12,299 nucleotides of DNA from the NCBI GenBank assembly GCA_964614375.1, contig CAZTLI010000128.1, positions 1 to 12,299 on the forward strand, written 5' to 3'. A model generated the notes under the pieces. That model was not told the origin of the DNA. It saw only the letters and a list, made by a program, of their open reading frames with translations, and searched no databases. Source of the stretch: CAZTLI01 sp964614375 (GTDB taxonomy: Bacteria > Chloroflexota > Anaerolineae > Aggregatilineales > Phototrophicaceae). A program made the translations under genes and the position numbers. Below, in pieces: positions 1 to 7,078 of the stretch. Positions within the stretch are counted from its first letter, which is position 1. Every line of letters starts with the position of its first letter.

Positions 1-45
1 TGGCGCGATATACCCCGCTGCGCCGATCAGTGCGAAATTTTTCAT
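1..45 (-). CDS. wbpB: WbpB/WlbA-type UDP-sugar 3-dehydrogenase, N-terminal 15 codons only
   Basis: Partial gene running off the left edge. The visible 15 residues read MKNFALIGAAGYIAP. This matches, as I recall it, the start of the WbpB/WlbA proteins: NAD-dependent Gfo/Idh/MocA-type oxidoreductases that oxidise C3 of UDP-GlcNAc-uronic acid on the way to 2,3-diacetamido sugars. GAAGYIAP is the beginning of the Rossmann NAD-binding fold. The ATG is preceded in frame by a TGA 18 nt upstream, so no longer start is possible nearby; the Shine-Dalgarno signal is weak. It lies 42 bp downstream of the 2-epimerase gene on the same strand, which fits, because both enzymes act on the same pathway. Only 15 residues are seen, so the call rests on a short but distinctive N-terminus plus context. 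Another Gfo/Idh/MocA oxidoreductase is the main alternative. Confidence 0.72.
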   Translation of the reverse strand, partial: MKNFALIGAAGYIAP

Positions 46-87
46 ATGAGTGATGATGACCTTTCAGCAGATGACACATCTATTGTA

Positions 88-1179
88 TCAGGAACGTTGT
101 CTCTGCTCACTATAGGTTTCTAAAGTCTGTACCATGCGCTGTGCCGCCTGTCCATCGCCATAATAATCAGGATGGTCGCGTTGAATGCCTGCCGCCATCG
201 TCGTAATCGCTGTGACCATCGCATCCTGTTCAGGCGCGACGAGGCAGTTCCAACCACTTGCGACCGTTTCCACCCATTCCGTCTCAGGGCGCACGGTGAC
301 GCAGGCTGTATGCAGCACATAGGCCTCTTTTTGCAGGCCGCCAGAGTCGGTAATTGCGACTTGCGCGCCATCCAGCAGCGCCAGCATATCCAGATAACTC
401 ACGGGTTCAATCAGATGCACATGCGAAGCCGGTGCAATAGGCAGCGCCTCCAGGTTTTTTCGGGTGCGTGGATGCACCGGGAACACGACCGGAAACGGCA
501 GCGCATTAAAGGCTTTGACGATTTCGGTCAAATTCTGCGGTGAATCGGCATTGGCGGGGCGGTGAATCGTAACGATGCCATAGTCAGAAGCGGCGAGTCC
601 AATAGCTTGCAGCACAGTCGATGTCGCCCGCGCATGATCGACATACATCAACAGTGTATCGACCATGATGTCACCGGTAATGACCACACCATCCGTCACG
701 CCCTCAGCCGCCAGGTTTTGCACGGCTGCGTGCGTTGAACACAACAGGAGAGTCGAAATATGATCGGTCAACACGCGATTGATTTCTTCCGGCATGGTGC
801 GGTTAAAACTGCGTAATCCAGCCTCAACATGCGCCACCGGGATGTTGAGTTTGGCCGCCGCTAATGCGCCCGCGAGTGTCGAATTGGTATCGCCATAGAC
901 GAGTACCCAATCCGGCTTTTGTTCCAGCATGGCCTTTTCCAGCGGCACAATCATCGCCGCCATATGTTCGGCATGACTGCCCGACCCGACATTAAGGTTC
1001 AAGTCCACCGAAATGCCAAGCTGGTCGAGAAACACCTGCGACATTTTATCGTCATAGTGCTGACCCGTGTGGACGAGGAATTCGTCATGAGTCTGTCGCA
1101 GCACGCGGGACATTGGCGCGGCTTTGATAAATTGAGGACGCGCCCCGACGACGGAGAGGATTTTGAGCGGTTGGATCAT
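88..1179 (-). CDS. wecB: Non-hydrolysing UDP-GlcNAc 2-epimerase family enzyme (WecB/WbpI type)
   Basis: A 363-residue cytoplasmic enzyme of the family that inverts C2 of UDP-GlcNAc, or of its 2,3-diacetamido-uronate derivative (WbpI), to the manno form. Length is normal for the family. Visible family motifs are GARPQFIKAA at residues 12-21 (nucleotide site with Arg14 and Lys19), HTGQHYD at 37-43, YGDTNST at 95-101 with Asp97, HVEAGLRS at 117-124 with Glu119, PEEINR at 130-135, HPRTR at 236-240 and TDSGG at 277-281. The usual HRxEN motif reads HRPAN at 206-210, so the Glu is replaced by Ala. The ATG at 1179 is chosen because GARPQF then sits at its usual distance from the start and the gene begins 1 bp after the preceding stop; a longer open frame to 1236 would overlap that gene. 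The adjoining wbpB start suggests a WbpI-like substrate rather than plain UDP-GlcNAc, but sequence alone does not settle this. Confidence 0.9.
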   Translation of the reverse strand: MIQPLKILSVVGARPQFIKAAPMSRVLRQTHDEFLVHTGQHYDDKMSQVFLDQLGISVDLNLNVGSGSHAEHMAAMIVPLEKAMLEQKPDWVLVYGDTNSTLAGALAAAKLNIPVAHVEAGLRSFNRTMPEEINRVLTDHISTLLLCSTHAAVQNLAAEGVTDGVVITGDIMVDTLLMYVDHARATSTVLQAIGLAASDYGIVTIHRPANADSPQNLTEIVKAFNALPFPVVFPVHPRTRKNLEALPIAPASHVHLIEPVSYLDMLALLDGAQVAITDSGGLQKEAYVLHTACVTVRPETEWVETVASGWNCLVAPEQDAMVTAITTMAAGIQRDHPDYYGDGQAAQRMVQTLETYSEQRQRS

Positions 1180-1180
1180 G

Positions 1181-2359
1181 TCAACTGGCTTCAGTCTGGA
1201 CAATTTGCTGATAAATCGACTCGAGATGGGCAACAACCGCTTTCTCGCTGAACCGGGCTACCGCATTTTCTCGAATTTGGTGGGAGTCATAATCTGCATA
1301 GTGCGCTACCATCTGTTGCAAAGCAGTAGCTAAACCTTCTTCATCACCAACCGACACCAGAATCCCATTCGATTCATCCAGAATTTCTTGTGGGCCGCCT
1401 GAACGGGTTGCGACGACGGGTTTGCCACAGGCCAGCGCCTCAATGAGCGTGACACCAAATGTCTCGATAGAGCTAGACGACACCAGTGCGTGGCAATTTT
1501 GCAGCACATCACGCACCTGTTCGCGCGATAATTGACCTAAGAATTGTACCTGAGACTGTAATCCGAGTGACTCAACCAATCGTTCGAGGTCTGGTCGCTG
1601 CGGGCCTTTACCGACAATTTGAAGTTGGACTGTTTTCTGCTTAAATGTACGCGCGAAGGCCGTAATTAACATATCAATACCTTTACGGGGAATCAAAGCG
1701 CCTATAACAACAAACGTGAAAGTTGGCGATAACGTTGACGTGGGCAAAGGTGCAAAAAATTCAGTGTTTACGACATTATGCACCGTATCAATTTCAACCG
1801 TTGGAATGCGATATGCTCGCAGCTTATCTGCCAGAACGGTACTCACTGCCAGTGCGCTGTTCACACCGGACAACGTATATCGGGCAATGTGATGTTGCCC
1901 TGGCAGGAAAATGCGCCCGCGTAAAAAATTAGTAGAATGCTCTGTCAGCACGACGGGGATAGGCCATTGTTCCCGAATGCGAACCGCCATATAGCCGCTA
2001 TAAAAGATGTTATGGGCATGGATGATGTCGGGCAGTCCGTTTTGCTTGACATAGTGCGCGAATGCCCGCCGACCAGCCGGAGCAGTGAGCCAGCCGCAAA
2101 TCCGGGGAAATACACGCGGAAACCATCCCCAGTGCATTCGATAGACAGGGAAATCATCGACCCATTCGACATCTGCCGTTTTTAAGTTCGGCAAGCGCCT
2201 ATGCCGTTTGATATGATCCAGCGTTTCGATGATGCGCGGGGCGACCAGTACGCCGACCTGATGCCCGGCATGATGCAGCGCCTGCGCTTGTTCACGAAAA
2301 AATGTCCCTGTCATTCTGGCAGATGACGGATAGAAGGATGTAAACAGCAGAATATGCAC
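1181..2359 (-). CDS. Glycosyltransferase family 4 (GT-B fold), third in cluster
   Basis: A 392-residue retaining glycosyltransferase of the GT4 kind. The N-terminal Rossmann domain starts MHILLFTSFYPSS and carries the glycine-rich acceptor loop around residues 14-20. IIHAHN at 112-117 and LTEHS at 138-142 are typical of the acceptor domain. In the C-terminal nucleotide-sugar domain, GALIPRKG at 220-227 supplies the phosphate-binding Arg225/Lys226. ETFGVTLIE at 299-307 is the E-x7-E motif (Glu299 and Glu307), followed by ACGKPVVAT and GGPQEIL. The start is GTG, placed 4 bp after the preceding stop with a GAAGG-like ribosome site inside the end of that gene. There is no signal peptide or membrane span, so it probably acts at the cytoplasmic face on a lipid-linked acceptor. 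Donor and acceptor sugars cannot be read from the sequence. Confidence 0.9.
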   Translation of the reverse strand: MHILLFTSFYPSSARMTGTFFREQAQALHHAGHQVGVLVAPRIIETLDHIKRHRRLPNLKTADVEWVDDFPVYRMHWGWFPRVFPRICGWLTAPAGRRAFAHYVKQNGLPDIIHAHNIFYSGYMAVRIREQWPIPVVLTEHSTNFLRGRIFLPGQHHIARYTLSGVNSALAVSTVLADKLRAYRIPTVEIDTVHNVVNTEFFAPLPTSTLSPTFTFVVIGALIPRKGIDMLITAFARTFKQKTVQLQIVGKGPQRPDLERLVESLGLQSQVQFLGQLSREQVRDVLQNCHALVSSSSIETFGVTLIEALACGKPVVATRSGGPQEILDESNGILVSVGDEEGLATALQQMVAHYADYDSHQIRENAVARFSEKAVVAHLESIYQQIVQTEAS

Positions 2360-2363
2360 AGCC

Positions 2364-3623
2364 TTAGGCCTTCTTCTGTTTCGATTGATCGGTTAATTCA
2401 TGATATAGGGCAGAGAGGCGTTGCTCCGCAACATCCCAGTTATACTGTTTCTGCCCTATGCGCGCCTGCTGCATAAGGGTTTGATAAAACGATTCGTCCT
2501 GAATCCTGGTAAATGCGTCGCTAACCGTTTCAGGTGTCACTTCATCTAACAGAATGCCCGCTTGAATGGTTTCGAGGATAGCGCCAATCTCGCCAATGCC
2601 CCGTTGTGTAATCAACGGTTTAGCCGCAGCAAACGCCTCGAACAGATGATTGGGCAGCACATAATAGCTGCTGGCTCTATCCGCATTTAAACAATAGTAG
2701 AGCGCGTCAGCGAGCATGGTGTATAGCGGGACATCTTCAAAAGGCACTTGACCTAACCAGCGGATATTGCCATATTGAACCGCTGCCTGCGCGACTTTCT
2801 CTGCAAAGGGGCCTCTCCCGCCCACAACGATACCGATGTCGGGCGATTGGGCGGCGGCTTCCAACAGCGGGTCAATGTCACGGTCGGGTTGTAAGGCACC
2901 GATATAGACAATGATGGCCTGATAGTGCGCCAAATCCAGCGCTGCTGTGACTTGTTGCAAACGTGCTGGCTCAATATCATAGTCCTCAAGCCGTTTCCAG
3001 TTACCAACGATGATGACCTTTCGCGCACCCCGCTGTAGAATCCTGCGGGCGAGGCGTTCTCCAATGGTGATGACCGCATCCGCGCGCCGCAGGAAGAAAC
3101 TTTCAACTCGAATTGCCCATGCTGCCTTCCAGCCCATATTTGCCCGATTTTCAGGCGTTGCTTCATGAGCATCATATATCCAGGGGATGCGTTTGAGTTT
3201 TGCCAGCAGCCATGCCGCAAGCATCCCCTGATGTTCATGGCAATGAATGATGTTTATCGGCGCAAATAATGCGAGGCGCAGCAGCCACAGATTGAAAAAC
3301 AACACCGATAAGGCTGTGCTGCGCGTTCGTTCTCCTGTTTCGGGTGATGTATCAACCGGGAAGCGTCCCCGAACAAGCTGCCATAACGCGCGCCATAAGA
3401 ACAGCGGATTTAAGCGATTGACAACCGGGAGGATGGTGATGTCCATACCTTCTACATCATAGTATCCAGCTTTTCCGCCATACAGCGCCACACCAACCGT
3501 CTTTACTTGATAGCCGAGCTGCACCAGCGTCGTGCCAGAAGTGACCACACGCGGGTCAGATGGGGCATTGGTATACACAAACATGAACACAGTCTTATTG
3601 AGCGCAGGTTCAGTGTGTGGCAT
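2364..3623 (-). CDS. Glycosyltransferase family 4-like protein, second in cluster
   Basis: A 419-residue GT-B glycosyltransferase. The N-terminal half contains IIHCHEH at 125-131 and IYDAHE at 149-154, the usual acceptor-site region. A hydrophobic patch at about 104-122 probably helps membrane attachment rather than forming a true span. The C-terminal half has VYIGALQPDRDID at 239-251, GGRGPF at 268-273 and LPNHLFEAFAAAKP at 323-336, corresponding to the E-x7-E region in a degenerate form. The start chosen is the ATG at 3623: it is preceded by GAGGTG six bases upstream and overlaps the previous gene by only 14 bp. A longer open frame reaching 3770 would add 49 residues with no family resemblance, all overlapping that gene. 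The overlap implies translational coupling. Specificity is unknown. Confidence 0.87.
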   Translation of the reverse strand: MPHTEPALNKTVFMFVYTNAPSDPRVVTSGTTLVQLGYQVKTVGVALYGGKAGYYDVEGMDITILPVVNRLNPLFLWRALWQLVRGRFPVDTSPETGERTRSTALSVLFFNLWLLRLALFAPINIIHCHEHQGMLAAWLLAKLKRIPWIYDAHEATPENRANMGWKAAWAIRVESFFLRRADAVITIGERLARRILQRGARKVIIVGNWKRLEDYDIEPARLQQVTAALDLAHYQAIIVYIGALQPDRDIDPLLEAAAQSPDIGIVVGGRGPFAEKVAQAAVQYGNIRWLGQVPFEDVPLYTMLADALYYCLNADRASSYYVLPNHLFEAFAAAKPLITQRGIGEIGAILETIQAGILLDEVTPETVSDAFTRIQDESFYQTLMQQARIGQKQYNWDVAEQRLSALYHELTDQSKQKKA

Positions 3624-4842
3624 TGTGAACACCTCGCAGCACGCCCTCATAAGCTGCTGCCACGTTTTCAGGGTCGAAGTGGGTTTCGGCGTAGGTGCGT
3701 CCGTTCTGGCTGCACTGCTGATGAAAATCTGCCTCATCCAGCAGCCTTTGGATCGCACGAGTGAGACCATCTATATCCCCGAACGAAACAGTGAGACCCG
3801 CGCCACTGTCTGCAATCAGTTGGGCGTTAATCCCCTCTATCGCGATTGCCACCGGCACGCCACAGGCTAACGCTTCGTAATTCTTCGCTTGCAGAAATTT
3901 GGTGTTCAGCGGATGGTCATGCACCGCCCAGAATGTGATATGAGACGCATTCCAGCAGTGTGGCATGTCCTCATGGTCAATCCAACCAATCCAGCGCGCG
4001 TTGGATAATTCAGGTTGTTGCAGGCGCTGTTGCAGATATTGCCGCTGCCCGCCCGTGCCGATGAACACAAAGCGCACATCTTCACAATCGTTTAGTCTTG
4101 CTGCGACATCCAGCATCATGGGTACGTCAATATGCGTCCCGAATGTGCCGATGAATGTCACCAGTCGTTTATCGCCTAACTGATACTTTTCGCGAAAGGC
4201 TGTTGTGTCTAATCCGGGACGGAAACGCTTCAAATCGACGGCGTTGTAAATCACATGCCCGTTGTTGACCTGTCCAAGACGTGCTTGCACACTTTCCAAC
4301 AGAGGTGGATGTAGGGCCACAATGCCCGCCGCGCCGCGCTGCGTCAGATTCACAATGGTGCGAAACAGGCGATAGATGAACGATGACTCTTGAATTTCGC
4401 TCGCAAATAACAAATGCTCTGGCCAGAAGTCTGACACATTGACCACATGCGGGCGGCGTTTGATTTTGCTGATGAACCAGCCTGCGAGTGCCGTGAATAC
4501 AGGCTGTCCTTCAATAAATACCACATCAGGCCGTTTGACGAACAACCCGCGCAGCGCCGTCGTCAGCATCAACGATAGTTGGCTGATGAGCCGGCGGCTG
4601 ATTTTAGGGCTGGGAGACGCCCACAACCACGCCCGAATAATGCGTAATCCATCGCGCTCCTCGACCATGAACAACTTACGCCGGTAGCCTGCTGCAATTT
4701 GACCTTGCGGATAGTGGGGCATAGCTGTCAACACCGTAATATCGTGACCGCGTTTCTGCAACAATTTCGCCAGCCGCGATAATCGCACTGCCGCCGCGCC
4801 GGAGTCGGGTTCAAAGTAGGTTGTGATGAACAGAATACGCAT
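3610..4842 (-). CDS. Glycosyltransferase family 4, WbuB-like, first in cluster
   Basis: A 410-residue GT-B glycosyltransferase. The N-terminus, ITTYFEPDSGAAAVR at 6-20 followed by RGHDITVLTAMPHYPQG at 32-48, is characteristic of the WbuB-like GT4 subgroup (WbuB is a putative amino-deoxyhexose transferase of O-antigen synthesis). VSDFWPE at 136-142, IYNAVDLKRF at 198-207, FIGTFGTHIDVPMMLD at 230-245 (donor-phosphate loop) and KNYEALACGVPVA at 320-332 (sugar-donor motif) follow in the expected order. Hydrophobic stretches at about 86-102 and 110-125 suggest membrane association. The gene is preceded by an 84-bp gap after rimI with a candidate promoter, so it may be the first gene of a separately controlled glycan operon. 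The start ATG has only a weak ribosome site. Sugar specificity cannot be assigned. Confidence 0.9.
   Translation of the reverse strand: MRILFITTYFEPDSGAAAVRLSRLAKLLQKRGHDITVLTAMPHYPQGQIAAGYRRKLFMVEERDGLRIIRAWLWASPSPKISRRLISQLSLMLTTALRGLFVKRPDVVFIEGQPVFTALAGWFISKIKRRPHVVNVSDFWPEHLLFASEIQESSFIYRLFRTIVNLTQRGAAGIVALHPPLLESVQARLGQVNNGHVIYNAVDLKRFRPGLDTTAFREKYQLGDKRLVTFIGTFGTHIDVPMMLDVAARLNDCEDVRFVFIGTGGQRQYLQQRLQQPELSNARWIGWIDHEDMPHCWNASHITFWAVHDHPLNTKFLQAKNYEALACGVPVAIAIEGINAQLIADSGAGLTVSFGDIDGLTRAIQRLLDEADFHQQCSQNGRTYAETHFDPENVAAAYEGVLRGVHNATH
3630..3635 (-). promoter_or_regulatory. Ribosome binding site deciding the start of the second glycosyltransferase
   Basis: On the minus strand this reads GAGGTG, six bases before the ATG at 3623 and inside the end of the preceding gene. 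It supports the short start over the 49-residue extension and indicates coupled translation. Confidence 0.6.
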
Positions 4843-4890
4843 GAGTGGAGCAACTGCCTTCCCGATGGGTGTTAAACCAGTCCCCTGTCC

Positions 4891-4899
4891 ATCATAGCA
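4891..4899 (-). promoter_or_regulatory. Candidate extended -10 promoter for the glycosyltransferase cluster
   Basis: In the 84-bp gap between rimI and the first glycosyltransferase the minus strand reads TGCTATGAT: a -10 box (TATGAT, five of six consensus bases) with the TGn extension. No convincing -35 element is found 16 to 18 bases upstream, which is tolerable for extended -10 promoters. No hairpin terminator is seen in the gap, so read-through from rimI is also likely. Prediction from consensus only. Confidence 0.35.
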
Positions 4900-4926
4900 G
4901 AAAGCGTGTACTTAGAAGTAAAAGAT

Positions 4927-5562
4927 TTAGCGACCATTATTGATTGGGGTGTGATGGGTCACATCGGTATAGGCATCAGCGAACGCGATTCGCTCACGCA
5001 GCGCCGTATAGCGCGTTTGAAAACGATTCAAAACATCGCCATCGAGCAGGTCGAGGCGCATATCATAGGCATCTTCCATATCGTCGTGATAATAATTGCG
5101 TTTTGTGCCTGCAATCGTGAAATCGTACTTATGATACAGATTCTGGGCGATGTGATTGCTCACGCGCACTTCCAGCACGAGATAACTGGCATTCAGCAGG
5201 ATAGACCGTCGAATCATCCCCGCCAGCAGCAGCTCACCATACCCTTTTCCTCGAAAATCGGGGTGTACAGCAATCGTGCTGATGTGTGCTTCGTCGGCAA
5301 TGTTCCATAGGCCACCATACCCAATTGTTCGATATGTCATCGGCAGTTGCCCATTGTGCCCACTTAAGCGGTGCAGCCACCGTCGCCAACCCCTGACTGT
5401 AGCCGGGATTGCTTGTTCCAGCACCGCCATATAACTATAGGGCGATTCCGCCACTTCATAGGTATACGATTGTGCCGTCCAGGGCATACTGAATGCCACA
5501 CGGTCAATCGCGACTACTTCCGGTATGTCATCAACGCGCATGTAACGTAAGGTGAGAGACAT
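4927..5562 (-). CDS. rimI: RimI-type N-acetyltransferase (GNAT), ribosomal protein S18 alanine acetyltransferase
   Basis: A 211-residue cytoplasmic GNAT enzyme that would transfer acetyl from acetyl-CoA to an N-terminal alanine, classically that of ribosomal protein S18. The N-terminal strand-helix part, RYMRVDDIPEVVAIDRVAF followed by PW at 27-28, matches RimI. ISTIAVHPDFRGKGYG at 94-109 holds the acetyl-CoA pyrophosphate-binding R-G-K-G-Y-G loop. LEVRVSN at 130-136 and AQNLYHKYDF at 139-148 are the later conserved motifs. It is longer than the roughly 150-residue family norm: about 25 extra basic and aromatic residues sit at 50-78, and about 40 extra residues form the C-terminus. It starts 6 bp after tsaB, the usual partner of rimI, which raises confidence. 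The substrate could differ from S18, since GNAT enzymes are easily mis-assigned. Confidence 0.85.
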   Translation of the reverse strand: MSLTLRYMRVDDIPEVVAIDRVAFSMPWTAQSYTYEVAESPYSYMAVLEQAIPATVRGWRRWLHRLSGHNGQLPMTYRTIGYGGLWNIADEAHISTIAVHPDFRGKGYGELLLAGMIRRSILLNASYLVLEVRVSNHIAQNLYHKYDFTIAGTKRNYYHDDMEDAYDMRLDLLDGDVLNRFQTRYTALRERIAFADAYTDVTHHTPINNGR

Positions 5563-5568
5563 CGTGCT

Positions 5569-6264
5569 CTATTCCGCCTGAGGTGTGCCATCGGTTTTGA
5601 GATAAATCGGGATAAGCAAGGCCGGGTCGAACCGGGCGACATCTTGTGCCTCATTCAGGTGTGCCCACGCCAATTCAGCCATAAATCCCGCCCGCCGCAA
5701 ACGGTACACAGGGGGGACAAGGTATACGGGGACTTCCTGCGTCGATGCGGCGACAATTGATTCTTGCCCGATTGGGCTGACTTCGCCTGTTATATAGGCC
5801 GGGCCATCTATTTTCGTGAGGAGTTCATCCCAATTCATCAAACGCGGTTCGGCACGACTGACCCATTGATTTTTGCCCCAGCGATAGGTCTGGACGATGA
5901 TGCGCCCGCGCCCCGCCTCGACAACGGCAATTAAGGCAAAGCGCGATGGATACTGCGGTTGTCCGGCGGCGAGGGTATCTAGCGAGGTAATACCCACTAA
6001 TGGCAGCCCGTGTACGGCAGCAATCCCTTTGGCAAAGGCCACGCCGATTCGCAGCCCGGTAAATGAACCCGGCCCAATCGAAGCGGCGACAGCCGTCAAC
6101 TCATCCACTGCTAGCGCACAGTGGTCGAGCATGGTGGCGACAGTGGGCGCTAATTGTGTACCGTGGTGGTTGCCTGCTAACCATGTTTGCTCTGCAAGCA
6201 GAGTCTGGCCATCATGCAGCGCCATACTGATGACACGGGTTGCGGTATCAATTGCCAGTAACAT
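5569..6264 (-). CDS. tsaB: TsaB, t6A tRNA-modification complex scaffold protein
   Basis: A 231-residue protein of the ASKHA fold family (also called YeaZ). It pairs with TsaD and TsaE to transfer threonylcarbamoyl to A37 of tRNAs reading ANN codons. The N-terminus MLLAIDTATRVISMAL is the family hallmark first strand pair. GPGSFTGLRIG at 64-74, the most conserved TsaB motif, is intact, followed by AKGIA and VGITSLDTLA at 89-98. Length is normal for the family. The ATG at 6264 is the only sensible start because the conserved strand begins with it; the ribosome site is weak. It lies 42 bp downstream of tsaE and 6 bp upstream of rimI, in the common tsaE-tsaB-rimI order. TsaD, the catalytic partner, is not in this window. 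Confidence 0.95.
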   Translation of the reverse strand: MLLAIDTATRVISMALHDGQTLLAEQTWLAGNHHGTQLAPTVATMLDHCALAVDELTAVAASIGPGSFTGLRIGVAFAKGIAAVHGLPLVGITSLDTLAAGQPQYPSRFALIAVVEAGRGRIIVQTYRWGKNQWVSRAEPRLMNWDELLTKIDGPAYITGEVSPIGQESIVAASTQEVPVYLVPPVYRLRRAGFMAELAWAHLNEAQDVARFDPALLIPIYLKTDGTPQAE

Positions 6265-6306
6265 AATGTGGTGCTGCTCTCAGTCGTCGTTCGTCACTCT
6301 GTAACA

Positions 6307-6807
6307 TCACACCCCGAATGCCGCCTGCCGAAACTGCTCAACGAGGTCTAGATAGTGCTGGCCTTCACCTTCAAAGATGATATTACGCCGGGTTTCGTCC
6401 ACGACGCGCAATTCCACCCACAATCGACCTTCTGGCAGGGTGGCTTCGATTTGTTCCGCCCATTCTATAACGACCACACCGTTACCGTCGAGTATGGTAT
6501 CTATGCCAATACTGTCGGCATCGTGCTCGCCATGCAAGCGATAACAATCCAAATGGTGCAGGTGTGTGCCATCGGCTTCTCGACGGTGCTGGTGGACGAG
6601 ATTATAGGTAGGGCTGGTTAAGGGCGTGGATGCACCCCAACCTGTACCTAATCCCGCGGCGAACACCGTCTTGCCCGCGCCCATATCGCCCGACAGACAG
6701 ACAATATCACCGGGTTGCAACAATTGCCCCAGGCGCATCCCCAGGCGTTGGGTCTGGTCGGCGCTGAGGCTGATTATATCGAGTTCGCCTTCGCGCAATA
6801 TTGGCAC
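6307..6807 (-). CDS. tsaE: TsaE, t6A biosynthesis ATPase
   Basis: A 166-residue P-loop ATPase (YjeE/YdiB family) that works with TsaB and TsaD in making the t6A37 tRNA modification. The Walker A loop GDMGAGKT is at 40-47. SPTYNLV at 65-71 is the conserved switch-like segment, HLDCYRL at 85-91 is a further signature, and VVVIEWAE at 111-118 is the Walker B-like strand with the conserved WAE. Length is typical. The start is GTG at 6807, supported by AGGGGG four bases upstream on the minus strand. It is the first gene of the minus-strand run, and the divergent regulatory region lies directly upstream with two TATAAT boxes. Confidence 0.95.
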   Translation of the reverse strand: MPILREGELDIISLSADQTQRLGMRLGQLLQPGDIVCLSGDMGAGKTVFAAGLGTGWGASTPLTSPTYNLVHQHRREADGTHLHHLDCYRLHGEHDADSIGIDTILDGNGVVVIEWAEQIEATLPEGRLWVELRVVDETRRNIIFEGEGQHYLDLVEQFRQAAFGV

Positions 6808-6828
6808 GCTGCCCCCTGTTTATTTGTG

Positions 6829-6834
6829 ATTATA
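6829..6834 (-). promoter_or_regulatory. Candidate -10 box proximal to tsaE
   Basis: A perfect TATAAT on the minus strand, with 21 bases between it and the GTG start of tsaE. The hexamer 17 bases upstream (CAGCGT) is a poor -35 and lies inside the inverted repeat, so activity might depend on a bound protein. Consensus match only. Confidence 0.35.
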
Positions 6835-6849
6835 GACGATGGGTTGATG

Positions 6850-6868
6850 TGACGCTGTTGCTGCGTCA
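6850..6868. promoter_or_regulatory. 19-bp perfect inverted repeat between two -10 boxes, candidate operator
   Basis: The sequence reads TGACGC, seven spacer bases, then GCGTCA: a perfect 6-bp dyad. It sits between the two TATAAT boxes that face tsaE, within the 284-bp divergent region separating tsaE from the histidine kinase gene. The position, overlapping where RNA polymerase would bind the proximal box, is typical of a repressor or activator site. It could instead form a small hairpin in the leader of a transcript started at the distal box. No known regulator motif is recognised. Confidence 0.4.
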
Positions 6869-6874
6869 ATTATA
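6869..6874 (-). promoter_or_regulatory. Candidate -10 box distal to tsaE
   Basis: A second perfect TATAAT on the minus strand, immediately upstream of the inverted repeat. A weak -35-like TTTAAT lies 17 bases further upstream. A transcript from here would carry the inverted repeat in its 5' leader. Confidence 0.4.
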
Positions 6875-7030
6875 CACTGTGCCGGTCATACATTAAAAGT
6901 GATGACCTGCGCGATGCCGTGATGCAACAAGTTGATTCGGGTGGCGTTTAAATTGGGTTTGTCAATCATTTAGATACATGCCAGAAATGAAAATCAAGCG
7001 TAAAATTGTGCAATAATTGAGGGTGTTAAT

Positions 7031-7060
7031 TTGTTTTTTATTGAACACTTGATGTAATAT
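7031..7060 (+). promoter_or_regulatory. Candidate promoter for the histidine kinase and response regulator
   Basis: In the AT-rich stretch before the kinase, TTGTTT at 7031-7036 and TAATAT at 7055-7060 are separated by 18 bases, with TG directly before the -10 box. The implied transcript would start about 25 bases before the kinase ATG. The match to consensus is moderate. Confidence 0.35.
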
Positions 7061-7078
7061 CTGCCCACATTCAATCGC

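Noticed and set aside
1180..1236. A longer start for the 2-epimerase, 19 residues upstream of the chosen ATG
   Set aside because: The extra residues overlap the preceding glycosyltransferase, show no family resemblance, and would push the conserved GARPQF motif too far from the N-terminus.
3624..3770. A 49-residue N-terminal extension of the second glycosyltransferase
   Set aside because: It lies wholly inside the preceding gene, has no transferase character, and the downstream ATG has a good ribosome site.
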